The notes under the pieces are model-generated. The model was not told the origin of the DNA. It searched no databases and was given only the letters and a program-made list of their open reading frames with translations. The position numbers and the translations under genes were made by a program. Source: Erysipelotrichaceae bacterium (GTDB lineage: Bacteria > Bacillota_I > Bacilli_A > Erysipelotrichales > Erysipelotrichaceae). Taken from it: DNA of 64,000 bases. The stretch covers positions 57,036-121,035 of the forward strand of contig JAFULN010000014.1 in NCBI GenBank assembly GCA_017473335.1, read 5' to 3'. Each line of letters begins with the position of its first letter. Within the stretch, counting starts at the first letter, position 1. Positions 51,985 to 59,484 of this stretch are shown in pieces.

Positions 51985-52087
51985 ACTTTAAGAACCGTAA
52001 GGCATACGGGAATAGCTCAGAGAGACTGGAATCAAAAGATTCCATGACTGAGAAGCCCCACTTCTATAAGTGGTGAAAGCATGTCAC
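51985..52087 (+). ncRNA. omega-RNA-like 3' region of the IS605 relic
   Basis: Hairpins: CCGTA (51995-51999) with TACGG (52005-52009); CTCAG (52016-52020) with CTGAG (52048-52052), enclosing TGGAATC (52027-52033) with GATTCCA (52038-52044); and the right-end hairpin (52058-52073). This is the usual layout of the reRNA/omega-RNA scaffold, whose guide would start after the element end, that is at about 52088, running toward the rpmH promoter. Hand folding only. Confidence 0.6.
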
Positions 52088-52135
52088 TCCTCTGCAGAAT
52101 TATCATCAATTTTTAACATTTTAGCCTATAATGAT

Positions 52136-52164
52136 TTGACATTGTCTTAAATCTGGTATACAAT
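52136..52164 (+). promoter_or_regulatory. sigma-A promoter of rpmH
   Basis: TTGACA (52136-52141) and TACAAT (52159-52164) are spaced by 17 bases. Confidence 0.85.
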
Positions 52165-52212
52165 TTAACAGCAATTGCTCAATTTGTATCAAGAGAGGAA
52201 GGTGGCTCAACC

Positions 52213-52347
52213 ATGAAAAGAACTTATCAGCCGAGCAAAAGAAAACATCAGAAAACCCACGGTTTCAGAGCCCGTATGAAAACTGTTGGAGGACGTAAAG
52301 TCTTAGCACGTCGTCGTGCAAAGGGCAGAAAAGTATTGTCTGCATAA
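52213..52347 (+). CDS. rpmH: 50S ribosomal protein L34
   Basis: The 44-residue protein starts [18 protein letters not shown] and ends with the basic [18 protein letters not shown] tail, both unmistakable L34 features. It begins the rpmH-rnpA-yidC-jag cluster. An intrinsic terminator just after the stop should make much of the transcript monocistronic, as expected because L34 is needed in far greater amounts than RnpA. No dnaA lies upstream. Confidence 0.98.
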   Translation: MKRTYQPSKRKHQKTHGFRARMKTVGGRKVLARRRAKGRKVLSA

Positions 52348-52348
52348 G

Positions 52349-52370
52349 AAGTCACTCCGGTGACTTTTTT
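52349..52370 (+). terminator. terminator/attenuator between rpmH and rnpA
   Basis: AAGTCAC (52349-52355) pairs with GTGACTT (52360-52366) around TCCG, then T residues. Confidence 0.82.
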
Positions 52371-52378
52371 ATTTCGTT

Positions 52379-52705
52379 ATGAAAGTTGCATTAAGAGTTA
52401 AGAAAAACGAGGAATTCCAGGAGATCATTCAACGAAAAAAGTTTGTGACTTCTCCAAGTTTTGCATTGTATGTAAGAGCTAAAACTGGAAAGTACAGTCG
52501 ATTTGGAATCTCCTGCGGAAAAAAAATGGGCAATGCAGTTGTACGTAACAAAATCAAACGTCAATGCAGAAGCATGCTTCAGGAACTGGATTCAGCAAGT
52601 TATCCTTTTGATGGTGTATTAATGGTACGTGGAAGTTATCATAAATTCTCTTACCAAGACAATAAAAAACACTTGGAATCTATGCTCAAAAAAGTTAAAA
52701 TATAG
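52379..52705 (+). CDS. rnpA: ribonuclease P protein component
   Basis: The 108-residue basic protein has the RnpA core with RFGISCGKKMGNAVVRNKIKRQ, which contains the RNR-type RNA-binding motif. It is the protein cofactor of RNase P, which matures tRNA 5' ends. It lies 31 bases after rpmH with a terminator in between; there is no clear GGAGG, so translation may be modest. Confidence 0.96.
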   Translation: MKVALRVKKNEEFQEIIQRKKFVTSPSFALYVRAKTGKYSRFGISCGKKMGNAVVRNKIKRQCRSMLQELDSASYPFDGVLMVRGSYHKFSYQDNKKHLESMLKKVKI

Positions 52706-52733
52706 GAGTATGTACGTTATTAAGGAGAAAAAC

Positions 52734-53615
52734 ATGAACAAGAAAAACAAGAAACGTCTGTTATTTCTGGGGTTAATCACAATTCTGTTTTTAATGTCCG
52801 GATGTGCAGTTCAGACATTAACTGACCCTGAAACAGGCGAAACAGTAACTAAACTCATCTACTCAACAACAACATTTAAAGAAATATTTGATACTGAAGA
52901 TTTCTTTAATGCATTGCTGGTATGGCCAATGGCTCAAGTTATCAATCATGCTGCTCCTGTAGTAGGTGTTGCTGGGGCCATCGCAGTGGTGACTGCAGGT
53001 GTTCATCTGATTGTGACTTTAGTTACATGGAAATCTACACTATCTACACAGAGAATGCAGATGATTCAGCCAGAAATCACAAAGATTCAGCAGAAATATG
53101 AAGGCAAGGAAGATGAAGCTTCTAAGATGAAGATGTCCAATGAACTGATGGCACTTTATAAGAAACATGATATCAGCCCATTTGGCTCAATTATCCCTCT
53201 GTTCTTACAGATGCCTGTATTGTTTGCAATTTATCATGCTGTACAGCGTGCTGAAGTTGTATTGAAAGGTTCATTTTTAGGAATGAGTCTGTCTGTATCA
53301 CCAATGGAAGGTTTATTTCAGCTGCATCATTTTGGTTATGTAATTTTATGTCTGGTGATGTTTGCAGCACAGCTGGGCTCTATGATGCTCCCTACATGGC
53401 TGGCAAATTATAAAGCTAAGAAAGAAGCTGAACTTCATCATAGAAAGTACACACCAAGCTCTGCAAACAACACAATGATGCCTATGATGGTCATGATTCT
53501 TGTGTTGTCAGTAACATGGCCTTCTGCAATGACAGTTTACTGGATTATTTCTTCCCTAGTGTCTATTGTGAAGACTCTGTTGACACAGGTGCTTGTCAAT
53601 AAGCAGAGCGCATAG
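52734..53615 (+). CDS. yidC: membrane protein insertase YidC/OxaA
   Basis: The 293-residue protein begins with a lipoprotein signal (lipobox FLMSGC, Cys24), followed by the YidC core of five helices: MAQVINHAAPV, the coiled cytoplasmic loop with QMIQPEITKIQQKYEGKED, the QMPVLFAIYHAV helix, and the C-terminal WPSAMTVYWIISSLVSIVKT. The start at 52734 follows AAGGAG; the open frame upstream overlaps rnpA and is not used. Confidence 0.96.
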   Translation: MNKKNKKRLLFLGLITILFLMSGCAVQTLTDPETGETVTKLIYSTTTFKEIFDTEDFFNALLVWPMAQVINHAAPVVGVAGAIAVVTAGVHLIVTLVTWKSTLSTQRMQMIQPEITKIQQKYEGKEDEASKMKMSNELMALYKKHDISPFGSIIPLFLQMPVLFAIYHAVQRAEVVLKGSFLGMSLSVSPMEGLFQLHHFGYVILCLVMFAAQLGSMMLPTWLANYKAKKEAELHHRKYTPSSANNTMMPMMVMILVLSVTWPSAMTVYWIISSLVSIVKTLLTQVLVNKQSA

Positions 53616-53625
53616 GAGGTCCATC

Positions 53626-54240
53626 ATGGAAAAGTTTACTGCTAAAACCCTTGAAGATCTGCTGAATAAAGCTGCTGCTCAAAAAGGCGTTGCCGTTGAA
53701 GAACTTGTTTACTTCGTAACTGAAGAAAAGAAGGGAATTCTTGGACTAGGAAGCAGCGTTACTGCAGAAGTTTACTGCATGGATGATGTGAAAGAATTTA
53801 TCTTTAATTATCTGGGAGAATTCTTCACTGGTATCGGTGTTGATATCGAAATTGAAATCCTGCATGAAGATGACAGCTTCAAAGTTATGCTGGATGCTGA
53901 AAACAATGCAATTCTGATTGGTAAAAATGGTCAGACACTGCAGTCAATCAACAATGTTGTACGTGCTGCTGCAAATGCCGAATTCAAGCGTCGTTTCCGT
54001 ATTCTGATTGATGTCAATGGATACAAGGAAAGCCGCTATGAAAAAGTAAAAGCTCTGGCTAGAAGAATCGCAAAGACTGTTCAGCGCACAAGAGTAGATG
54101 CAAGTCTGGATCCAATGCCAAATGATGAACGCAAAGTCATTCATCAGGCACTGGCAGATATGCCTCACATCGCTACTCAGTCTGAAGGTGAAGGCTCAGC
54201 TCGTCATTTAAAGATTATGTACAAGGAAGATAAGGACTAG
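53626..54240 (+). CDS. khpB: Jag/KhpB RNA-binding protein
   Basis: The 204-residue protein has a Jag-N domain (about 1-50, FTAKTLEDLLNKAAAQKGV), a KH domain (about 80-150, with IGKNGQTLQSINNVV, the GxxG loop) and an R3H domain (about 150-204, RTRVDASLDPMPNDERKVIHQALAD). It acts with KhpA in RNA chaperoning and cell elongation in other Firmicutes. Start at 53626 follows AGGAGG. No mnmE or mnmG follows, unlike many Firmicutes. Confidence 0.95.
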   Translation: MEKFTAKTLEDLLNKAAAQKGVAVEELVYFVTEEKKGILGLGSSVTAEVYCMDDVKEFIFNYLGEFFTGIGVDIEIEILHEDDSFKVMLDAENNAILIGKNGQTLQSINNVVRAAANAEFKRRFRILIDVNGYKESRYEKVKALARRIAKTVQRTRVDASLDPMPNDERKVIHQALADMPHIATQSEGEGSARHLKIMYKEDKD

Positions 54241-54255
54241 TTTTAGTCCTTTTTC
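54232..54255 (+). terminator. terminator after khpB
   Basis: AAGGACTA (54232-54239) pairs with TAGTCCTT (54244-54251), then TTTC; it overlaps the stop codon. Confidence 0.85.
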
Positions 54256-54289
54256 TTTTGTGCTACAATGAGAAAAAGAGGTCATAACC

Positions 54290-55768
54290 ATGGAAAAGAA
54301 ACCATTTCTCACTTGTACACCAGAAGAAGCTGGTATCCCATCTTCTGCCATCATTCGCTATCTCAACGCTTTAAAACGACAAAGAGTCTGTCTCCATTCG
54401 CTGCTTATCATACGCAATGATAAAATTGCCTATGAAGCGAACTGGGCACCTATGAAATCAACAGAGCTTCATCGCATGTATTCTGTATCGAAATCATTTG
54501 TATCTGTTGCAGTCGGCATGCTTCAAGATGAAGGGAAGATATCTGTTGATGATAAGATTATTGACTATTTCCCTGAATATCAATCAGAGAATCTGCACCC
54601 TTATCACAGAAATGCAACTATCAAAGATATGCTGAAAATGAGTTCACTCTTTGATGATCAGCCTTACGATGGAGCGAAAGATACAGACTGGATCAGCACA
54701 TTCTTTCATACAAAGCCTCAACATGAATCAGGTTCAATTATGTGCTACGATACCATGGCCACAGTCCTTTGTACGGCCATCGTAGAAAGAGTCACAGGTC
54801 AAAAGATTTTAGATTACATGCGTCCTAAATTCCTGAATCCAATTGGCTTTTCTCAAGATGCATGGTGTGTAGAAACACCTTGTGGGCTTTCATGGGCAGG
54901 AAGTGGAATCATGTGTTCTGTAAGAGATTTGGCAAAATTTGCCAATGTTGTTATGCACTATGGACAATTTGAAGGAAAACAAATTCTACCATCTGATTAT
55001 CTTCGTGAGGCAACAAGTTATCAAATCTCTAATTTTGTGAATAAGGCAACCATACAGGAAGGATATGGCTATCAGTTCTGGCGTACTTCTGAAAATGGTT
55101 TTGGATGTTTTGGTATGGGCAGTCAAATCGCAATCTGTCTGCCTGATAAAGATATGGTCATCGCAATGACTGGTGATACTCAGGAAATGGAAACAAGACA
55201 GTACGCTGCCTATCACTTGTTTTTTGATCTTCTTTATCCAGAAATCAAAGATGAGTCTGTATCCATAGACACAGACTCATCCAATGCACTCATAGAAATG
55301 ACTTCTCAGCTTTCACTTCAAAAAGCACCAGGAGAAGCAATGCATCCTATCATGAAATTAATTCATCATCAACAATATGTCATGGATGATAATCCATTGC
55401 ACTGGAAATCAGTACGCTTTGACTTCCATGACGATGAAGGAACTCTCACTTATGTCAATGACCGCGGAGAAAAACAGATTCGTTTTGGCTTAGGAAAACA
55501 AGTCATCACATCATTCCCTGAAACACATTATTCAGGATATAGAATCAGTGTACCTATTCAACGAGAATATCGCTGTGCTGTCAGTGCAGGATGGGATATA
55601 CCAGGTACATTAACACTTATGTGTTATATCATAGATGACTATTTTGGTACACTTAAAATGAACTTTTCGTTTAAAGAAGAATCTATGACAATGTATGCTT
55701 CAAAAGTTGCAGAATGGTTCTTAGATGATTATCAAGGCACTGCAACAGGACATCTTCAAACATCTTGA
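54290..55768 (+). CDS. serine hydrolase, class C beta-lactamase fold
   Basis: The 492-residue protein has the nucleophile motif SVSK (Ser65, Lys68) in MYSVSKSFVSVAVG, the expected second motif at CYDTMATVL (Tyr in place of YxN), and the GSGIMCSVRDLAKFANVVMHYG block. A C-terminal region of about 150 residues is beta-rich and not part of the core fold. No signal peptide, so cytoplasmic. Relatives include esterases and peptide or amide hydrolases such as 6-aminohexanoate-dimer hydrolase; a true beta-lactamase role is unlikely. Single gene. Confidence 0.9.
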   Translation: MEKKPFLTCTPEEAGIPSSAIIRYLNALKRQRVCLHSLLIIRNDKIAYEANWAPMKSTELHRMYSVSKSFVSVAVGMLQDEGKISVDDKIIDYFPEYQSENLHPYHRNATIKDMLKMSSLFDDQPYDGAKDTDWISTFFHTKPQHESGSIMCYDTMATVLCTAIVERVTGQKILDYMRPKFLNPIGFSQDAWCVETPCGLSWAGSGIMCSVRDLAKFANVVMHYGQFEGKQILPSDYLREATSYQISNFVNKATIQEGYGYQFWRTSENGFGCFGMGSQIAICLPDKDMVIAMTGDTQEMETRQYAAYHLFFDLLYPEIKDESVSIDTDSSNALIEMTSQLSLQKAPGEAMHPIMKLIHHQQYVMDDNPLHWKSVRFDFHDDEGTLTYVNDRGEKQIRFGLGKQVITSFPETHYSGYRISVPIQREYRCAVSAGWDIPGTLTLMCYIIDDYFGTLKMNFSFKEESMTMYASKVAEWFLDDYQGTATGHLQTS

Positions 55769-55788
55769 GGGGACTAAGTCCCCTTTTC
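55769..55788 (+). terminator. terminator after serine hydrolase gene
   Basis: GGGGAC and GTCCCC form a tight hairpin (55769-55783), followed by TTTTCTT. Confidence 0.75.
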
Positions 55789-55797
55789 TTGTTAGAC

Positions 55798-55827
55798 TTG
55801 ACTGACTCCAGAGTAAATTGATATAGT
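55798..55827 (+). promoter_or_regulatory. sigma-A promoter of the CDF exporter gene
   Basis: TTGACT (55798-55803) and TATAGT (55822-55827) are spaced by 18 bases. Confidence 0.65.
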
Positions 55828-55861
55828 ATCACTAAGCTCTTTGCACTGCATATCGCTACAG

Positions 55862-55968
55862 TACAAACTGAACAGGCCATAGGTAATACTACGGAGCCGG
55901 GTCGTAAATACGACAGTGGACATTGATTCCGCGGGACAGGTTGATGCAAGCTGGACTGCGTTTTTTTA
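55862..55968 (+). promoter_or_regulatory. NiCo (czcD) riboswitch
   Basis: The leader holds the conserved blocks of the NiCo riboswitch: ACTGAACAGGCC near 55867, CGGAGCCGG near 55892, a stem GTCG-TAAATA-CGAC (55901-55914), and GGGACAGG with GCAAGCTGGACTGCG before a run of seven T residues (55961-55967). It lies directly upstream of a CDF-type metal exporter, the standard target of this riboswitch, which senses cobalt or nickel and relieves termination. Identified by eye. Confidence 0.85.
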
Positions 55969-56022
55969 TACCTTCCAGACACGCATGCAAATAAGAGACA
56001 TACAATACCCTGGAGGAACCCT

Positions 56023-56910
56023 ATGAACACATCTTTTGAAACAACTGCCACAAAAATCACTCTCTACACAATTGTGGTCAATCTACTTTTATCTTTACTT
56101 AAGCTCACTGCAGGAATCATCGCAAAATCAAACGCAATGATCAGTGACGCTGTACATTCTGCATCCGATGTTTTCAGCAGTATTGTCGTTATTATCGGAG
56201 TCCATTATTCCGCAAAAGCACCTGATAAAAACCACCCCTATGGGCATGAACGCTTAGAATGTGTCGCTGCCATCATTTTATCAGTGATTCTGTTGATGAC
56301 AGGACTGATGATTGGAGCTAACGCAATGAGTGATATTCTTAAAGGAAGCTACGAACAGTTAGAAATACCAAAAACTCTGGCATTGATTGCTGCAGTAATT
56401 TCCATCATCACAAAAGAAGCTATGTACTGGTACACACGCTATTACGCAAAGAAACTCGATTCTGGAGCACTGATGGCAGATGCATGGCATCATCGCTCTG
56501 ATGCATTCTCTTCAATTGGAGCACTTATTGGAATTGCAGGTGCACGCTTAGGATTACCTATCTGCGACGCTATTGCCTCGTTGATTATCTGTTTCTTCAT
56601 CGTAAAAGCCTCTTTAGATATCTTTATAGATGCAATTGATAAAATGATTGATCGAAGCTGTGATACAGAAACAGAAGAAGCCATAAAACAATGCATCCTC
56701 TCACATGAGGGTGTCCTGAATATCGACTTCTTTCAAACACGTGTTTTCGGAAATAAAATCTATGTTGATTTAGAAATCAGCGCTGATGGTCAAATCACCC
56801 TGAATGAAGCACACATGATCGCCGAACAAGTTCACTCATCCATTGAATCTCAATTCACTAAAGTGAAACACATTATGATTCATGTAAATCCCAAAACCAC
56901 CCTAAATTGA
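56023..56910 (+). CDS. cation diffusion facilitator metal exporter (CzcD/FieF type)
   Basis: The 295-residue protein has six membrane helices and the two metal-site signatures: SDAVHSASD in helix 2 and ADAWHHRSD in helix 5. A C-terminal cytoplasmic metallochaperone-like domain (about 215-290) follows. CDF proteins export divalent metals in exchange for protons. The NiCo riboswitch upstream indicates that cobalt and/or nickel are physiological substrates or inducers. GGAGG precedes the ATG. Confidence 0.93.
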   Translation: MNTSFETTATKITLYTIVVNLLLSLLKLTAGIIAKSNAMISDAVHSASDVFSSIVVIIGVHYSAKAPDKNHPYGHERLECVAAIILSVILLMTGLMIGANAMSDILKGSYEQLEIPKTLALIAAVISIITKEAMYWYTRYYAKKLDSGALMADAWHHRSDAFSSIGALIGIAGARLGLPICDAIASLIICFFIVKASLDIFIDAIDKMIDRSCDTETEEAIKQCILSHEGVLNIDFFQTRVFGNKIYVDLEISADGQITLNEAHMIAEQVHSSIESQFTKVKHIMIHVNPKTTLN

Positions 56911-56977
56911 CATTTCTATAAAATCGCATATACTATAAGTGTGAAGAAATCAATGATAAGATACCACAGTCAAAAAG

Positions 56978-57003
56978 AAAAGGGACGCGGCAACGTCCCT
57001 TTT
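56978..57003. terminator. strong bidirectional terminator
   Basis: AAAAGGGACG (56978-56987) pairs perfectly with CGTCCCTTTT (56994-57003). It ends both the CDF gene and the small minus-strand peptide gene. Confidence 0.88.
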
Positions 57004-57018
57004 CTTGTGCTCTGCTGC

Positions 57019-57105
57019 TTAGTCTTCTCTGTCGAGCCACTTGCAGATGAAATATTCCAGTATACCCGCTAAGACAGATACAATTAGCGATAGAATTACC
57101 TCCAC
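57019..57105 (-). CDS. 28-residue hydrophobic peptide, type I toxin-like
   Basis: Starting at GTG 57105, the frame encodes an N-terminal hydrophobic helix (MEVILSLIVSVLAGILEYFI) and a charged end (CKWLDRED). AGGAAG lies 7 bases upstream. Peptides with this build (one membrane helix ending in ICKWLD) are common in Firmicutes and look like type I toxins. The short mRNA ends in a very strong terminator, and a large inverted repeat lies upstream. No antisense RNA promoter could be identified with certainty. Confidence 0.65.
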   Translation of the reverse strand: MEVILSLIVSVLAGILEYFICKWLDRED

Positions 57106-57132
57106 ACTCTCACTTCCTTATGATTCAGGTTT

Positions 57133-57165
57133 TTTACACACAATAGAGGGTCCTTTATGTGTAAA
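57133..57165. repeat. inverted repeat upstream of the small peptide gene
   Basis: TTTACAC (57133-57139) pairs with GTGTAAA (57159-57165), and ATAGAGG with CCTTTAT inside. It would be in the 5' leader or promoter of the minus-strand peptide gene. Possible translation-blocking or regulator site. Confidence 0.55.
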
Positions 57166-57274
57166 TCCCCTATTTTTTACCCATGCAACCAATGGTTGTC
57201 AAATCGAAAGGCATAGATGGTAGCTATGTTCAGTTCAATTTGATAAGATTGAATCAACAAAAAGGAGCATTATT

Positions 57275-57856
57275 ATGAATTTATCTCATCGTATACAAAC
57301 ATTAAGAAAACAAAAAGGAATGTCACAGGAAGAACTTGCATATCAAATTGGTGTATCACGTCAGGCAGTATCAAAATGGGAAAGTGAACAGGCTCAGCCA
57401 GAACTAGATAAAATCATTCAGCTCAGTGAATTTTTTGAAGTGTCCACCGACTACTTATTAAAGGGAATTGAACTTTCTAATCAACCTCATCATAAAATCA
57501 CTACTATATTTTCTAACCAATCTGCAGATTTGATTTCATTCTATCTGTTTGTCATTGGTCTTGTCACTTCTGTACTACTATGGATGGAGTATCAAAATCA
57601 TCTGTGTTTCCTTCCAGCTTTTATCTTAGATGCAGTAGGCTTATTGATACATTATTCAATATTAATTCAATGTGACAAAACAGAAAGAAAAACATTAGAA
57701 AGAAAATTCTGGCTTATCAGCATATGGCCTATTGCGTTAATCCCTTCTTTAATTCTTGCGGATAAAGCAGTCTATTTTTATCATTTCTATGAAATATTAA
57801 CAGTCTTGCCTGTTTTACTACTAGCTATCTTTTTTTTGGTTTTGTTCAAAAAGTAA
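57275..57856 (+). CDS. XRE-family HTH regulator fused to a membrane domain
   Basis: The 193-residue protein has an N-terminal XRE HTH (about 1-65: [29 protein letters not shown], then VSTDYLLKG) and four hydrophobic segments (about 88-107, 112-132, 148-166 and 172-191). Such HTH-membrane proteins are common in Firmicutes and may link DNA binding to a membrane signal. AAAGGAG precedes the ATG. The target genes are not known. Confidence 0.88.
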   Translation: MNLSHRIQTLRKQKGMSQEELAYQIGVSRQAVSKWESEQAQPELDKIIQLSEFFEVSTDYLLKGIELSNQPHHKITTIFSNQSADLISFYLFVIGLVTSVLLWMEYQNHLCFLPAFILDAVGLLIHYSILIQCDKTERKTLERKFWLISIWPIALIPSLILADKAVYFYHFYEILTVLPVLLLAIFFLVLFKK

Positions 57857-57943
57857 TACTTCTTCATCCAGTCCCAGACTGGATTTTTTTGTCTTCTTGT
57901 TTTAGATGTTGTATAATATTGGCAAGTCAACAAGAGGTAGATT

Positions 57944-58891
57944 ATGGTTAGAAAATTCAGTGGAACAGTATGTGTATCACGTTATGACAATCATCTGATT
58001 ACAAATGCATATGGATTCAGTGATTATTCAAATGGTCTTTTAAATGACATGTATACACGATTCAATATGGCACAGGGCAGCTCAGTGTTTACTGCAGTTA
58101 TTATTTTAATGCTGAAGGAAAAAGGTCTGTTAAGTTTGGATGAATCCATTGGAAAATATTTGAAAATTCCTTTAAGAAACATTGATCGAAACATTACTGT
58201 ACGTCAGCTTTTAAATCAAACTTCTGGTGTTCCTAAAATCTGTGATGATGATAATTATCGTATGTTTTGGGAAACCAAGGATACTTCTAAAATCAGATTC
58301 AATGCTGACTTGGTACCTTTCTTTTTAACGAAAGAAATGCGTTTTGAAAAAGGAACACAGACTGAATTGAATGATACTAACTTTATTCTATTAGCTCTTA
58401 TCGCAGAAACACTGACAAAGAAACCTTTGGATCAGCTGGTAGAACGTATGATTATCAAACCTTGTAAGTTGACTGAAACAGGTTATTATCCATTAAATCA
58501 GCTCCCTGGAAATACGGCACATGGTATGATGGAAGAAAATGATGAACTGATTTCTAATATTTATCACTGTGAAATCAAAGGAAATGGTGCCTCTGGAGCT
58601 TATACAACTTGTTATGACATGTGCAGATTCTATCGTGCATTATTTTCTGAAGAGCTTATTTGTAAAGAAACATTAGATGAGATGATTCATGATTATGGTC
58701 ATGGCTATGGACTGGGACTGCATATCACAACACACAAAGATAAACCTGTTGTATTAATTGCAGGTGAGAGACCTGGTGCATGTATGATTTCATCTTATGC
58801 ACCTCATAATGGTATCCAAGTGAGTGTTTTCTCCAACAATGAAAGTGATGTCAGAAAAATACATGATGAATTAAGTGTGGATTTGTGGTAG
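57944..58891 (+). CDS. beta-lactamase-fold protein lacking catalytic residues (pseudoenzyme)
   Basis: The 315-residue protein has the class C/serine hydrolase fold: MYTRFNMAQGSSVFTAVIILMLKEKGLLSLDESIGKYL, then ITVRQLLNQTSGVPK and the later GLGLHITTHK block. At the SxxK position (normally ASVSKxFTA) it reads AQGSSVFTA, so Ser is Gln44 and Lys is Ser47. At the YxN position (normally YSNTNY) it reads LNDTNF. Both catalytic motifs are lost while the fold blocks remain. There is no signal peptide. It lies 32 bases upstream of pth on the same strand, so it may be co-transcribed with pth and mfd. A binding or regulatory role is likely. Confidence 0.85.
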   Translation: MVRKFSGTVCVSRYDNHLITNAYGFSDYSNGLLNDMYTRFNMAQGSSVFTAVIILMLKEKGLLSLDESIGKYLKIPLRNIDRNITVRQLLNQTSGVPKICDDDNYRMFWETKDTSKIRFNADLVPFFLTKEMRFEKGTQTELNDTNFILLALIAETLTKKPLDQLVERMIIKPCKLTETGYYPLNQLPGNTAHGMMEENDELISNIYHCEIKGNGASGAYTTCYDMCRFYRALFSEELICKETLDEMIHDYGHGYGLGLHITTHKDKPVVLIAGERPGACMISSYAPHNGIQVSVFSNNESDVRKIHDELSVDLW

Positions 58892-58923
58892 AATAACTCT
58901 CGCACTGTGAAAGGAGTGAAACC

Positions 58924-59484
58924 ATGAAACTCATTGTAGGTCTGGGAAATCCCGGAAAACAGTATGAAAGAACACGTCATAATGCTGGATTTATGGCCAT
59001 TGATAAAGTTGCAGAGCGATGCAATGTGACATTTAGTCAGAAGAAATTCAATGCAGAATTAGCCAGCTTTGACAAAAAGGGTGAGAAAATCATCCTGATG
59101 AAACCACAGACATTTATGAATCTCTCAGGAGAAGCAGTACTTGCCTGTGTCAACTTCTATAAAATCAATCCTGAAGATGTTCTTGTGCTCCATGATGATT
59201 TGGATCTGCCTGTAGGTAAGATACGTATTCGTGAATCTGGCAGCGCAGGTGGACAAAAGGGAATGAAAAACATTATTGATCTTTTGCACACACAAAATAT
59301 CGCGCGTATTCGTATTGGAATTGACAAGAATCCTTTGATTCCTGTGGTAGACTATGTCCTTGGTAAGATTCCTGCTGAACAGAAAGAAACGTTTGACGCC
59401 AGTGTTGAAACAGCAGCTAAGGCTGCAGAAATGTTCATGAGTGAACGCATCAATCTGGTGATGAACAGGTACAATAAACGATGA
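58924..59484 (+). CDS. pth: peptidyl-tRNA hydrolase
   Basis: The 186-residue protein has the Pth signature GLGNPGKQYERTRHNAGFMAID with the catalytic His, then KPQTFMNLSGEAV, and LHDDLDLPVGKIRIRESGSAGGQKGMKNI. It cleaves peptidyl-tRNA released by stalled ribosomes. It overlaps mfd by 4 bases, the classic Firmicutes pth-mfd pair. AAAGGAGTG precedes the ATG. Confidence 0.98.
   Translation: MKLIVGLGNPGKQYERTRHNAGFMAIDKVAERCNVTFSQKKFNAELASFDKKGEKIILMKPQTFMNLSGEAVLACVNFYKINPEDVLVLHDDLDLPVGKIRIRESGSAGGQKGMKNIIDLLHTQNIARIRIGIDKNPLIPVVDYVLGKIPAEQKETFDASVETAAKAAEMFMSERINLVMNRYNKR

Larger units (their letters stand above)
51715..52087 (+). mobile_element. IS200/IS605-type relic or minimal non-autonomous element
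   Basis: The segment has a left-end-like hairpin (CCATC 51724-51728 with GGTGG 51737-51741 around a CTAT-containing loop) and a right-end hairpin (CCACTT 52058-52063 with AAGTGG 52068-52073, loop CTAT), then the GTCAC end (52083-52087). Between them are the start and end of a tnpB gene fused in frame, and a folded 3' region. No tnpA is visible. Left boundary is approximate. It occupies the region just upstream of the rpmH promoter. Confidence 0.75.

Noticed and set aside
51662..52212. Replication origin or DnaA boxes upstream of rpmH
   Set aside because: Many Firmicutes have dnaA next to rpmH, but no dnaA and no TTATCCACA-type boxes are present; the gap is filled by an IS605 relic.
54290..55768. 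Antibiotic-resistance beta-lactamase
   Set aside because: SVSK is present, but there is no signal peptide and the second motif and C-terminal region fit cytoplasmic esterase or amide hydrolase relatives.
57041..57223. 60-codon plus-strand frame between the CDF and HTH genes
   Set aside because: No ribosome site and no recognisable sequence; the opposite strand encodes the more convincing hydrophobic peptide.
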